DNA of 64,000 nt from NCBI GenBank assembly GCA_902801585.1, contig CADCIU010000007.1, forward strand, positions 7,505 to 71,504, given 5' to 3'. The position numbers and the translations under genes are program-made. Of this stretch, positions 16,836-25,070 are shown piece after piece. The stretch is from an uncultured Lachnospiraceae bacterium (lineage in GTDB: Bacteria > Bacillota_A > Clostridia > Lachnospirales > Lachnospiraceae). Below the pieces are notes generated by a model that was not told the DNA's origin, did not search any database, and was given only the letters and a program-made list of their open reading frames with translations. Positions within the stretch are counted from its first letter, which is position 1. Each line of letters starts with the position of its first letter.

Positions 16836-17474
16836 ATGAAAGACTTTAAAGACCAGTTCAGAAAAATCGGAATCGTACCGGTAGTGGTGCTTGATGATGC
16901 AAAAGACGCGGCCCCTCTGGCTCAGGCACTGACAGAAGGCGGACTTCCTTGCGCGGAGGTCACATTCCGTACCGCTGCGGCGGCAGACGTGATCAGAAAT
17001 ATGACCGAGAAATATCCTGATATGCTCGTCGGTGCAGGCACTGTTTTGACGACAGAGCAGGTGGACCGCGCAGTAGCAGCAGGCGCCAAATTTATCGTCA
17101 GCCCCGGACTCAACCCTGAAGTCGTTAAATACTGCCTGGACAGGGACATCCCTGTGACACCCGGCACGCAGACTCCCAGTGAGATGGAACTCGCGCAGTC
17201 CCTGGGTCTGGATTTCGTCAAATTCTTCCCCGCAGAGCCCGCAGGCGGTCTTAAGATGATCAAGGCAGTCGCAGCTCCCTATGTGAACCTCAGTTTCATG
17301 CCCACCGGCGGCATCAACGCGAACAATGTCAGAGAGTATCTTGCATATGACAGGATCGTAGCCTGCGGCGGCAGCTGGATGGTCCCGAAAAAGCTCGTGA
17401 ACGAAGGCAAGTTCGATGAGATCAAGGCACTGGTGGCAGAAGCGGCAGCAATTGTTAAGGAGATTCGCGGCTGA
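16836..17474 (+). CDS. kdgA: KDPG/KHG aldolase
   Basis: 212-residue class I aldolase that splits 2-keto-3-deoxy-6-phosphogluconate to pyruvate and glyceraldehyde 3-phosphate. Catalytic Glu lies in 'CAEVTFRTAAA' and the Schiff-base Lys in 'DFVKFFPAE'; 'PTGGINANN' binds phosphate. The start at 16836 has AAAGGAG 11 nt upstream; an upstream frame from 16785 runs through the hairpin and is rejected. It is followed 31 nt later by a sugar kinase, the standard kinase-aldolase pairing. Confidence 0.93.
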   Translation: MKDFKDQFRKIGIVPVVVLDDAKDAAPLAQALTEGGLPCAEVTFRTAAAADVIRNMTEKYPDMLVGAGTVLTTEQVDRAVAAGAKFIVSPGLNPEVVKYCLDRDIPVTPGTQTPSEMELAQSLGLDFVKFFPAEPAGGLKMIKAVAAPYVNLSFMPTGGINANNVREYLAYDRIVACGGSWMVPKKLVNEGKFDEIKALVAEAAAIVKEIRG

Positions 17475-17505
17475 TCAGTCGCTATTGCTCAGGAGGTAAG
17501 CATAA

Positions 17506-18603
17506 ATGAAATTTGACCTTAAACCCGAAGGAACCTACAAATATGATGCGGTCAGCCTTGGCGAAGTTATGCTCCGCCTGGATCCCGGCGAGGGCCGGAT
17601 CCGCACAGCGCGTTCTTTCCGCGCATGGGAAGGCGGCGGCGAGTACAACGTTATTCGCGGTCTGCACAAATGCTTTGGTATGAACACAGCTGTGATCACC
17701 GCTTTCGCTGACAACGAAGTCGGAAAGCTGATGAAAGATTTCATCGAGCAGGGCGGCGTAGGCACAGACCTGATCTACTGGAAGAAGACCGACGGTATCG
17801 GCAGAATCTGCAGAAACGGCCTTAACTTCACAGAGAGAGGCTTCGGTATCCGCGGCGCTACGGGCTGCTCCGACAGAGCAAACACAGCCATTTCCCAGGC
17901 CACACCTGAAGATTTCGACTTCGAGTACATTTTCGGAACACTCGGCGTGCGCTGGATGCACACCGGCGGAATTTATGCGGCTCTTTCCGAGCAGGCATGC
18001 GAGACCGTTATCGCAGCATGCAAGACTGCCAAGAAGTACGGCACATTCATTTCCTACGACCTGAACTATCGTCCTTCCATGTGGAGCGCGATCGGTGGCC
18101 TTGCAAAGGCTCAGGAAGTCAACAGGGAAGTTGCCAAGTATGTCGACGTCATGATCGGCAACGAGGAAGACTTCACGGCCTGCCTCGGCTTCAAGATCGA
18201 AGGCAACGATGAGAACCTCAAAGAACTCAACATCGAAGGCTACAAGAAGATGATCGGTGAAGCAGCCAAGACATATCCCAACTTCAAGGCTGTTGCTACG
18301 ACTCTTCGTACTGTCAAGACAGCTACTGTCAATGACTGGAAGGCAATGTGCTGGGCAGACGGCGAGATCTACATGTCCAAGGAATACAACGGCCTTGAGA
18401 TCATGGACCGCGTAGGCGGCGGCGATTCCTTCGCTTCCGGCTTTGTATATGGCCTGATGACCACCGGCGATCCCGAGAAGGCAGTCAACTACGGTGCAGC
18501 GCACGGCGCACTGGCAATGACGACACCCGGTGACACTTCCATGGCTACCGTTGATGAAGTCGAAGGCATCATGGGCGGCGCAGGAGCGAGAGTAAAGAGA
18601 TAA
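17506..18603 (+). CDS. PfkB-family sugar kinase, second KDG-kinase candidate
   Basis: 365-residue ribokinase-fold kinase with 'SLGEVMLRLDPGEGRI', 'GGGEYNVIRGL' and the signature 'DRVGGGDSFASGFVYG'. It is adjacent to the KDPG aldolase, so KDG is the likely substrate. The N-terminal sugar-site loop (GGGEYNV rather than GGSEANI) differs from that of the kinase at 13221, which points to separate substrates or conditions. The ribosome site is AGGAGG. AT-rich sequence and a new promoter follow. Confidence 0.82.
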   Translation: MKFDLKPEGTYKYDAVSLGEVMLRLDPGEGRIRTARSFRAWEGGGEYNVIRGLHKCFGMNTAVITAFADNEVGKLMKDFIEQGGVGTDLIYWKKTDGIGRICRNGLNFTERGFGIRGATGCSDRANTAISQATPEDFDFEYIFGTLGVRWMHTGGIYAALSEQACETVIAACKTAKKYGTFISYDLNYRPSMWSAIGGLAKAQEVNREVAKYVDVMIGNEEDFTACLGFKIEGNDENLKELNIEGYKKMIGEAAKTYPNFKAVATTLRTVKTATVNDWKAMCWADGEIYMSKEYNGLEIMDRVGGGDSFASGFVYGLMTTGDPEKAVNYGAAHGALAMTTPGDTSMATVDEVEGIMGGAGARVKR

Positions 18604-18683
18604 GCACTAAAAAGCAATATTGCCAAAAAACAGATAAAAAAAGTGGTTATAGCATTCACTTTTGAAGGATTATATTGCCGCTA

Positions 18684-18712
18684 TTGTACTTTTATTGTCT
18701 ATCTTGTATAAT
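18684..18712 (+). promoter_or_regulatory. Strong sigma-A-type promoter before the Rbs-type transporter
   Basis: TTGTAC (18684-18689), 17-nt spacer and TATAAT (18707-18712), in an A/T-rich stretch 53 nt before the binding-protein gene. Confidence 0.8.
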
Positions 18713-18765
18713 TCTTACAGTATTATTAATTGCTTGCATAGCATTATCACAAAGGAGGGTAACAA

Positions 18766-19809
18766 ATGAAAAAGAGAGGAATCGCGATATTACTTACCGC
18801 AATTCTGGCACTGAGTATTGTAGCTTGCGGAGGCGGCGGAACGACTACCAGAGAGGACTCCGGAGCAGCGTCAGGCGGAGCAGCCGGCGGCAGCAGCAAC
18901 AAGGTGAAAGTGGATCCTTACGCAGGGGATGAAGTAAAGATCGCTTACATCGCACATGATATCGGAACACCGAACAACCAGGGCTGGAAAGAAGGAATTG
19001 AGAGAGAATGTGGATCCTGGTCCAATATCAAAGTTGATTCCTACGGCGCAGAAGAGTCTGCGGAAACGCAGGTCCAGATCATGACAGACTGCATCAACCA
19101 GGGCTACAATGCGATCATTCTGCAGTGCTCTGACGGAACAGCGCTCGCACCCAGCGTAAAGCAGGCTGAGGAAGCCGGAATCCCGGTTATCACAGTTAAC
19201 CTTGACTGCTCAAGCGACACCATCCACAGCGCGCTGGTCATGGCTGTTGACTACGACGCAGGCCGTATGGCAGCGGACAAGATGGCTGAGCAGATGGGCG
19301 GCGAAGGAAAGATCGCCATCATCCAGGGTGTTCCCGGACTTGAGCGTACTGACAACCTTGAGAAGGGCTTCCGTGACACAATCGCCAATTATTCCGGAAT
19401 TGAGATCGTAGACGCACAGTCTGCTTCCTTCCAGAAGGATACAGCTATGACTGTTATGAACTCCTTCCTGCAGTCCTATCCTGATCTTAAGGGTGTATTC
19501 GCGATCAACGACGCAATGGCAGAGGGCGCAGCTCTTGCGGCACAGTCCGCAAACAAGAAGGGCCAGATCTGCATCTGGGGCGCTGACGGTGAGAAGGATG
19601 CGCTGGCAATGATCGAGAGCGGCGATATGGCAGGCACGATCTACACAAACAGCTGGGACGAAGGTTCTACAGCAGCGAAGATCGCTCTGCTTATGATCGG
19701 CTCTGAGTATGATTACACATGCCTGACCGCTACACCTAAGGTCATCATGGAACCTATCGTAGTTACCGCAGAGAATGTCGGCACCATTGCTGAGGAAGAC
19801 CGCTGGTAA
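18766..19809 (+). CDS. Sugar-binding lipoprotein, RbsB-type
   Basis: 347 residues. A lipoprotein signal peptide ends in the lipobox 'LSIVAC', followed by a Gly/Ser/Thr-rich tether (to about residue 44). The remainder is a type-1 periplasmic-binding fold: 'DEVKIAYIAHDIGTPNNQGWKEGIERE', 'AGIPVITVNLDC' and 'GVFAINDAMAEGAALAA'. It captures a sugar or sugar acid and hands it to the permeases encoded next. A complete binding protein-permease-ATPase-permease set follows. The ligand is not predictable, but location between KDG genes and uxa genes suggests a uronate. Confidence 0.9.
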   Translation: MKKRGIAILLTAILALSIVACGGGGTTTREDSGAASGGAAGGSSNKVKVDPYAGDEVKIAYIAHDIGTPNNQGWKEGIERECGSWSNIKVDSYGAEESAETQVQIMTDCINQGYNAIILQCSDGTALAPSVKQAEEAGIPVITVNLDCSSDTIHSALVMAVDYDAGRMAADKMAEQMGGEGKIAIIQGVPGLERTDNLEKGFRDTIANYSGIEIVDAQSASFQKDTAMTVMNSFLQSYPDLKGVFAINDAMAEGAALAAQSANKKGQICIWGADGEKDALAMIESGDMAGTIYTNSWDEGSTAAKIALLMIGSEYDYTCLTATPKVIMEPIVVTAENVGTIAEEDRW

Positions 19810-19967
19810 TTTCTGTTTCAGTGAGAATGACAAGGCGGGGTCTTATGATTCCCGCCTTTATGCACTCCCGCTGAGAGTCTGCTGATGTACTGTCGGTATG
19901 TGAGCAGCGGTTTTTCCGGTGACAGCATTTTTAATGCGGGAATGTGTACGAGAGGAGGAAATAACAA

Positions 19968-20978
19968 GTGAAACGGATGAATCAGACAACGATGCGGCGC
20001 CTGATCTCGATCGGCATGCTGCTCATACTTGTTGTATTGTTCACCATCCTTGCAGGTGCGGGAAAAGGCAAATTTTTGAATTTTGACAACCTGATCGAGG
20101 TTGTCAGAGACGCGTCCATACCGGCGATCATCGGCGTAGGCGTTACATTTATCATTATCACGGCAGGAATCGATCTTTCGACAGGAAGTATGATGGCGCT
20201 GGTAGGCATGACAATGGCCAACATTTATGCATACACGCTGCTGCCTTTCTCTGTTATGATCCTCGCCGGAATCCTGATGGGCCTTCTTTGCGGACTCTGC
20301 AACGGTGTGATCGTCGCCAAATTTAACGTTCCGGAATTCATCGGAACATTGGCAACGATGAGTATTTTCAGGGCCTTGACGTATATCATCGCGATCAAGG
20401 ATGCAAACGGCGTTATCAAGAGCCAGCCGATGAATCACTCCCAGTATACATGGCTGGGCGGCGGTATCGGCAAATTCTATTATGTAATCATGGCGATGAT
20501 CGTGATCGTCGCTGCAGGACAGATCGTTCTGAAGTTTACGCGCTACGGTACAAACCTTTATTCCGTAGGTGCAAGTAAAAAGGCTGCCACCCTTTCCGGT
20601 ATCAATGTTGCCAAGACAAGGCTCATTGCCTATGTGATCACCGGATTTACGGTAGCGGTCGGCGCGGTATTCACAACTGCGAGACTGCAGAGTGCTACCA
20701 CAGCGATCGGTATGGATTTCGAGTTTAACCCGATCGCTGCAGCAGTCGTCGGCGGTGTGGCACTGTCCGGCGGATCCGGTGATGTCATCGGAACACTGAT
20801 CGGCGCGCTGTTTATGGCAACGCTTGAGAACGGCGTACGTAAACTGTCGATCAATACGGCATATCAGTATGTTATTAAGGGCGCGATCATCATTGCGGTC
20901 GTAATCTTTGACGCGACATATAAGGCACGCATGGATCGCAAGGCAAGAGAAGAAGGAGCTAAGGAGGGGCTTGAATAA
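19968..20978 (+). CDS. ABC sugar permease, RbsC-type
   Basis: 336 residues and about eight to ten membrane segments; family marks 'GVTFIIITAGIDLSTGSMMAL' and 'AAVVGGVALSGGSGDVIGTLIGAL'. GTG start at 19968 with AGAGGAGG 9 nt upstream; an in-frame ATG at 19977 is the alternative. The last codon shares bases with the ATG of the ATPase gene, so translation is coupled. It pairs with the second permease at 22492, so the channel is probably a heterodimer. Confidence 0.9.
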   Translation: MKRMNQTTMRRLISIGMLLILVVLFTILAGAGKGKFLNFDNLIEVVRDASIPAIIGVGVTFIIITAGIDLSTGSMMALVGMTMANIYAYTLLPFSVMILAGILMGLLCGLCNGVIVAKFNVPEFIGTLATMSIFRALTYIIAIKDANGVIKSQPMNHSQYTWLGGGIGKFYYVIMAMIVIVAAGQIVLKFTRYGTNLYSVGASKKAATLSGINVAKTRLIAYVITGFTVAVGAVFTTARLQSATTAIGMDFEFNPIAAAVVGGVALSGGSGDVIGTLIGALFMATLENGVRKLSINTAYQYVIKGAIIIAVVIFDATYKARMDRKAREEGAKEGLE

Positions 20979-22495
20979 TGGCAGGAAATACATTAATTGA
21001 AGCCAAGGGCATCTATAAGAGCTTTTCCGGCGTTCCGGTTCTTCAGGATGTTCACTTTGAAGTAAAAGCCGGCGAAGTACATGCACTGATGGGAGAGAAC
21101 GGTGCGGGCAAGTCCACACTGATCAAGATCATCACCGGCGTCTATACAAAAGATGACGGTCAGATATTCTGGGAAGGCAAACCGGTAGAGATCAACAGCT
21201 ACCAGGACTGCCAGAAACTGGGTGTAGCTTGTATCTATCAGGAACTCTCTGTAATCCCGCCTCTGACGGTCGCACAGAATGTATATCTGGGCAGAGAGCC
21301 GCGCAAAGGCGTCTTTATTGACTATGCCAAGATGAATCAGATGACACAGGAACTGATCGACAAATACCAGTTCCCGTTAAAGCCCACGACAGTCGTGGAC
21401 AATCTGGGTATCGGACAGAGACAGCTGATCGAGATCCTCAAGGGTCTTTCTCAGGATTCGAAGCTGCTGATCATGGACGAGCCTACAGCTTCCCTTTCCG
21501 GTAAAGAAGCGGAAATGCTGTTCAAGATCATCCAGAAACTTCGCAGTGAGGGCGTTTCGATCATCTACATCTCTCACAGACTTGAAGAAGTTTATATGCT
21601 TTCCGATCGTCTGACGATCCTGCGCGACGGTAAGAACGCAGCGATCCTTGAGAAAGAGGATATCATTCCCGCGAAGGTCATCGAGACAATGATCGGTAAG
21701 GTAGTCGACGAATCCGCCGGCTCCCGCAAGATGCTTCATTCCGATGACAATGCAGAAGTCAGACTGGACGTCAAGAATCTTACAGACAAGACTGACCGCT
21801 ACCGCAATATCAGCTTCCAGGTCCACAGAGGAGAGATCCTTGGAATGGGCGGACTGATCGGAGCCGGCAGAACGGAAGTTGTCCGTGCGATCTACGGTGT
21901 GGACAAAGCCGCATCCGGTGAAGTATGGCTGGACGGCAAGAAGCTTGATCCTTCTCCGAAGGCAAGCATCCTCGAAGGAATCGGATTCGTTCCGGAGGAC
22001 AGAAGAAACCAGGGATTCATTCCTCTTTTGTCCACGACGAAGAATGTTGCGCTCACAAACTACGACATTGTTAAGATCAACGGCACGTCCATCTCTGATG
22101 CAGACGAGCTCGCAATGAGTAAGAGAGCGATCCAGGCGATCGACATTCGTCCTTCCGATCCGAATAAGCAGGTCGGCGTTATGTCGGGTGGTAACCAGCA
22201 GAAGGTCGTTCTCGGCAAGTGGCTGATGAGAGATCTGAAACTCCTGATCGTCGATGAGCCTACAGCAGGTATCGACGTCGGTGCGAAGGACGAGATCTAT
22301 TCAATCCTTGAAGACCTTGCCAAGCAGGGCGTCGCAGTCATTGTGGTCACATCGGACCTGCAGGAGCTGCTGCGCGTATCTCACAGAATCATCGTCATGC
22401 GCAAGGGTGATATCGTAAAAGAGTTTAAGAATGTAGAGGTCACTCAGTCCAAGGTGCTCTCTGCAGGACAGGGTGTAGAAGAGGAGGCGGAATGA
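20978..22495 (+). CDS. ABC sugar transporter ATPase, RbsA-type
   Basis: 505 residues with two fused nucleotide-binding domains. The first has Walker A 'GENGAGKST', signature-like 'LGIGQRQLIEIL' and Walker B 'LLIMDEPTASL'. The second has a degenerate Walker A ('GLIGAGRTE'), signature 'MSGGNQQKVVLGKW' and 'LLIVDEPTAGID', as is normal for RbsA/MglA. It energises the two neighbouring permeases and overlaps both genes. Confidence 0.94.
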   Translation: MAGNTLIEAKGIYKSFSGVPVLQDVHFEVKAGEVHALMGENGAGKSTLIKIITGVYTKDDGQIFWEGKPVEINSYQDCQKLGVACIYQELSVIPPLTVAQNVYLGREPRKGVFIDYAKMNQMTQELIDKYQFPLKPTTVVDNLGIGQRQLIEILKGLSQDSKLLIMDEPTASLSGKEAEMLFKIIQKLRSEGVSIIYISHRLEEVYMLSDRLTILRDGKNAAILEKEDIIPAKVIETMIGKVVDESAGSRKMLHSDDNAEVRLDVKNLTDKTDRYRNISFQVHRGEILGMGGLIGAGRTEVVRAIYGVDKAASGEVWLDGKKLDPSPKASILEGIGFVPEDRRNQGFIPLLSTTKNVALTNYDIVKINGTSISDADELAMSKRAIQAIDIRPSDPNKQVGVMSGGNQQKVVLGKWLMRDLKLLIVDEPTAGIDVGAKDEIYSILEDLAKQGVAVIVVTSDLQELLRVSHRIIVMRKGDIVKEFKNVEVTQSKVLSAGQGVEEEAE

Positions 22496-23478
22496 TGAAA
22501 AACTTTAACTGGAGTAAATACAGTAAACCGATCATCCTCGTCGCATTCATTGTTGTTTTGTCCATTCTCCGGCCCAAGGCATTCCTTTCACTGGACAACT
22601 TCAGTAATGTGCTCTGGTCAGTCGCAGTTATCGGCATCATGGTCAGCGGATCGATCTTTGTATTCCTGATCGGCGGAATCGACCTTTCTATAGCGACATT
22701 GTGTGCATTCTCTGCGGTTGTGGTGGTCTCTGTCACCCATTTGCTGGGTGATACACCCGGAGCAGTGATGGCAGGTGTTTTGGCGGCTCTGGTTGTCGGC
22801 GCACTGGCAGGTGCGGTTCATGGACTTGTCATAACGACGTTCAAGATTCCGGCATTCCTGGTGACATTCGCTACCCAGAGTATTTTCCTCGGACTTGCGA
22901 TGGTCTTCACAAACAACAAGATCGTCAGCTGCACGGTCCCCGCTTTCACGGCGATCGGCGCGTTCAAGATCCTCGGCTTCCCGCTTCCGGTATATTTCAT
23001 GGTGATCATTGCCCTGATCAGCTGGTATGTGCTCCGGAAGACTGTCTATGGCAGATATGTCTATGCAGTCGGCGGCAACCCGACAGCTTCCGAGATCTCC
23101 GGTATCAACGTTAAGCTTGCATCCATTATCTGCTATGTGATCTCCGGTCTTACAACAGCAATGGGCGGTATCGTTCTTGCCTCCATGACGCAGCAGGCGT
23201 CCTCCTCAACAGGAGCAGGTTATACGAATGATGTAATCACTGCAGCAGTTATCGGCGGTGTTTCCCTTCTGGGCGGCGAAGGTACTGTTCCGGGAGCGAT
23301 CTTCGGTGCGGTGCTGATGGGACTTCTGAACAACGGTCTGAACCTTATGTCCGTACCGTCCACACATGCAGGTCTGGTCAAGGGCCTGGTCATCGTAGTG
23401 GCAGTTGCATTCGATGCAATGCAGCACGCGGATCAGTCCAGAAAGAAAGTCAAGAAGGTCAAAAAAGCAAGCGCTTGA
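22492..23478 (+). CDS. Second ABC sugar permease, RbsC-type
   Basis: 328 residues with multiple hydrophobic helices. 'IFVFLIGGIDLSIATLCAFSAV' and 'TAAVIGGVSLLGGEGTVPGAIFGA' match the RbsC family. The ATG at 22492 overlaps the ATPase stop by 4 nt (an ATGATG pair gives two start options). It is clearly a paralogue of the permease at 19968 but distant, so the transporter uses two different permease subunits. Confidence 0.9.
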   Translation: MMKNFNWSKYSKPIILVAFIVVLSILRPKAFLSLDNFSNVLWSVAVIGIMVSGSIFVFLIGGIDLSIATLCAFSAVVVVSVTHLLGDTPGAVMAGVLAALVVGALAGAVHGLVITTFKIPAFLVTFATQSIFLGLAMVFTNNKIVSCTVPAFTAIGAFKILGFPLPVYFMVIIALISWYVLRKTVYGRYVYAVGGNPTASEISGINVKLASIICYVISGLTTAMGGIVLASMTQQASSSTGAGYTNDVITAAVIGGVSLLGGEGTVPGAIFGAVLMGLLNNGLNLMSVPSTHAGLVKGLVIVVAVAFDAMQHADQSRKKVKKVKKASA

Positions 23479-23523
23479 TCTTTTGCCGGACAAAACAGCA
23501 TAATGACGGAATGAGGATAAACT

Positions 23524-24438
23524 ATGAAAAAAATCGATGCACATTTACACTTGGCTAAGGTGCTTGCAGGATACTGCAGACGCGGTGAGCTGCGCACCAT
23601 CGGCGGCGGCAAAGCGCAGTGGGGCAGCGGCGAAGTGTTCCAGCTTCTTCCCACAACGGGAGAGTATGGGGATGACTGCTTCACAGCAGAACAGGCTCTT
23701 GCGATCATGGACCGCAACGACGTAGAGAAGGCGGTTCTGATGAACGGAAGCATGTACGGTTTCCAGAACATCTATCACGAGGAGCTTCTTGCGAAGTATC
23801 CTGATCGTTTCTGCCCTTCCTGTGAGGTAGAGCCCTTCGCGACCAATCATATGGAGACACTGGCGAGATTCTTGGAGGAAAAACATTTCCGCCTTGTCAA
23901 GTTCGAAGTCAGTTCCGGCGGCGGCCTGATGGGATGCCACGATCCTTTTGATCTGTCCGGCGACAGGATGATGGAGATCTACAAGATGATCGAGAAGAAC
24001 CATGGTGTGGTCGCACTCGACGTCGGCGATATTTTGATGGAAAGCCATCAGACTGCTGCACTGATGAGGATCGCGGACAGATGCCCTGATCTCAAGGTTG
24101 TGATCTGCCACCTTCTTGCTCCTATGAGAGAGAAGAAGAAAGAGTGGAAAGCAGAGCTGCAGATGCTCAGCCAGGCCAATATCTGGTTTGATATCGCTGC
24201 AATGCCGAAGATCATGGCTCCCGATGTCTATCCTTATCCGGAGACGGTCGATATTTTGGCAGAGGCCAAAGATATCATCGGTGCCGACAGAATGATGTGG
24301 GGAACAGATGCTCCGTTCGCGGCAACGCAGGATACCTACGAACATCTCACGGATTATCTTGAAAAAACAACGGTGTTCACTGAAAAAGAGCTGGAGAACA
24401 TTTATTATAATAATGCACAGCTTGTATACTTTAGCTGA
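23524..24438 (+). CDS. Amidohydrolase-family (PF04909) metal-dependent hydrolase
   Basis: 304-residue TIM-barrel hydrolase. Metal ligands are suggested by 'IDAHLHLA' (HxH), His in 'VVICHLLAP' and Asp in 'MMWGTDAPFA'. PF04909/COG3618 relatives hydrolyse sugar lactones or decarboxylate aromatic acids. Directly behind a sugar ABC transporter, a lactonase acting on the imported compound is a reasonable guess. It is the last gene before a strong terminator. Confidence 0.82.
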   Translation: MKKIDAHLHLAKVLAGYCRRGELRTIGGGKAQWGSGEVFQLLPTTGEYGDDCFTAEQALAIMDRNDVEKAVLMNGSMYGFQNIYHEELLAKYPDRFCPSCEVEPFATNHMETLARFLEEKHFRLVKFEVSSGGGLMGCHDPFDLSGDRMMEIYKMIEKNHGVVALDVGDILMESHQTAALMRIADRCPDLKVVICHLLAPMREKKKEWKAELQMLSQANIWFDIAAMPKIMAPDVYPYPETVDILAEAKDIIGADRMMWGTDAPFAATQDTYEHLTDYLEKTTVFTEKELENIYYNNAQLVYFS

Positions 24439-24459
24439 ATGATCGCGTGAATGAAACGA

Positions 24460-24487
24460 GGCCACCGGCTGAACCGGTGGCCTTTTG
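24460..24487 (+). terminator. Rho-independent terminator after the amidohydrolase gene
   Basis: GGCCACCGG pairs with CCGGTGGCC around CTGAA, followed by TTTTGTT. It ends the unit that starts at the 18684 promoter. Confidence 0.9.
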
Positions 24488-24594
24488 TTAAAAATACGGG
24501 ATTGGCGCAGGAGTGTCCCCAATCTCAGGATCGCATCGGCGAATAATGTGGTCGCCCGCTTTCCTCCGGAAACGCTCCGAAATGAGAGGGAAAA

Positions 24595-24945
24595 ATGATT
24601 AGAAGAAGCAGCGAAAAGCAGAGTGTCAGAAAACCGTCTCCTTTTAACGGAATCGGAGAGATCACCGTGAGAAGCCTTTTAAACGGGCCCGAAGAGATGG
24701 AAAATAAAGGCCGTGTTTTCGGACATACGACGGTTTACCCGGGCAGCAAGATCGGTCTCCATACACACAAGGGTGATGCGGAGACCTACTACATTCTCTC
24801 AGGACACGGCAAATATAATGACAACGGCACGATCGTAGACGTTCAGCCCGGTGACGTATATTATTGCGGTGATGGCGAGTGCCACTCGATCGAGGCGATC
24901 GATGAACCGATCGAGATGATCGCACTGATCCTGTATACCACATGA
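24595..24945 (+). CDS. Small cupin-domain protein
   Basis: 116 residues forming a single cupin barrel. Metal-ligand pattern is seen in 'IGLHTHKGDAETYYILSGHG' and 'CHSIEAIDEP', with 'VQPGDVYYC' between the two motifs. GAGAGGG precedes the ATG. Such stand-alone cupins are often sugar isomerases or sensors. It sits between the terminator and the uxa genes and may bind a uronate. Substrate unknown. Confidence 0.8.
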   Translation: MIRRSSEKQSVRKPSPFNGIGEITVRSLLNGPEEMENKGRVFGHTTVYPGSKIGLHTHKGDAETYYILSGHGKYNDNGTIVDVQPGDVYYCGDGECHSIEAIDEPIEMIALILYTT

Positions 24946-25070
24946 TCTATAGTGCTATCGGATTTACAGTTACCGATTTGGTTAGAATGGGTTTCGCTGT
25001 CTGGCGCAGCGTATAACTACAGAAAGACACTTATTTATTAATGATTACTAGACAAAAGGAGAGAGAAAGC

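Noticed and set aside
19818..21119. Long minus-strand reading frame opposite the RbsC-type permease gene
   Set aside because: No ribosome site or family likeness; its Cys/His/Arg-rich sequence is typical of an antisense shadow of a membrane-protein gene.
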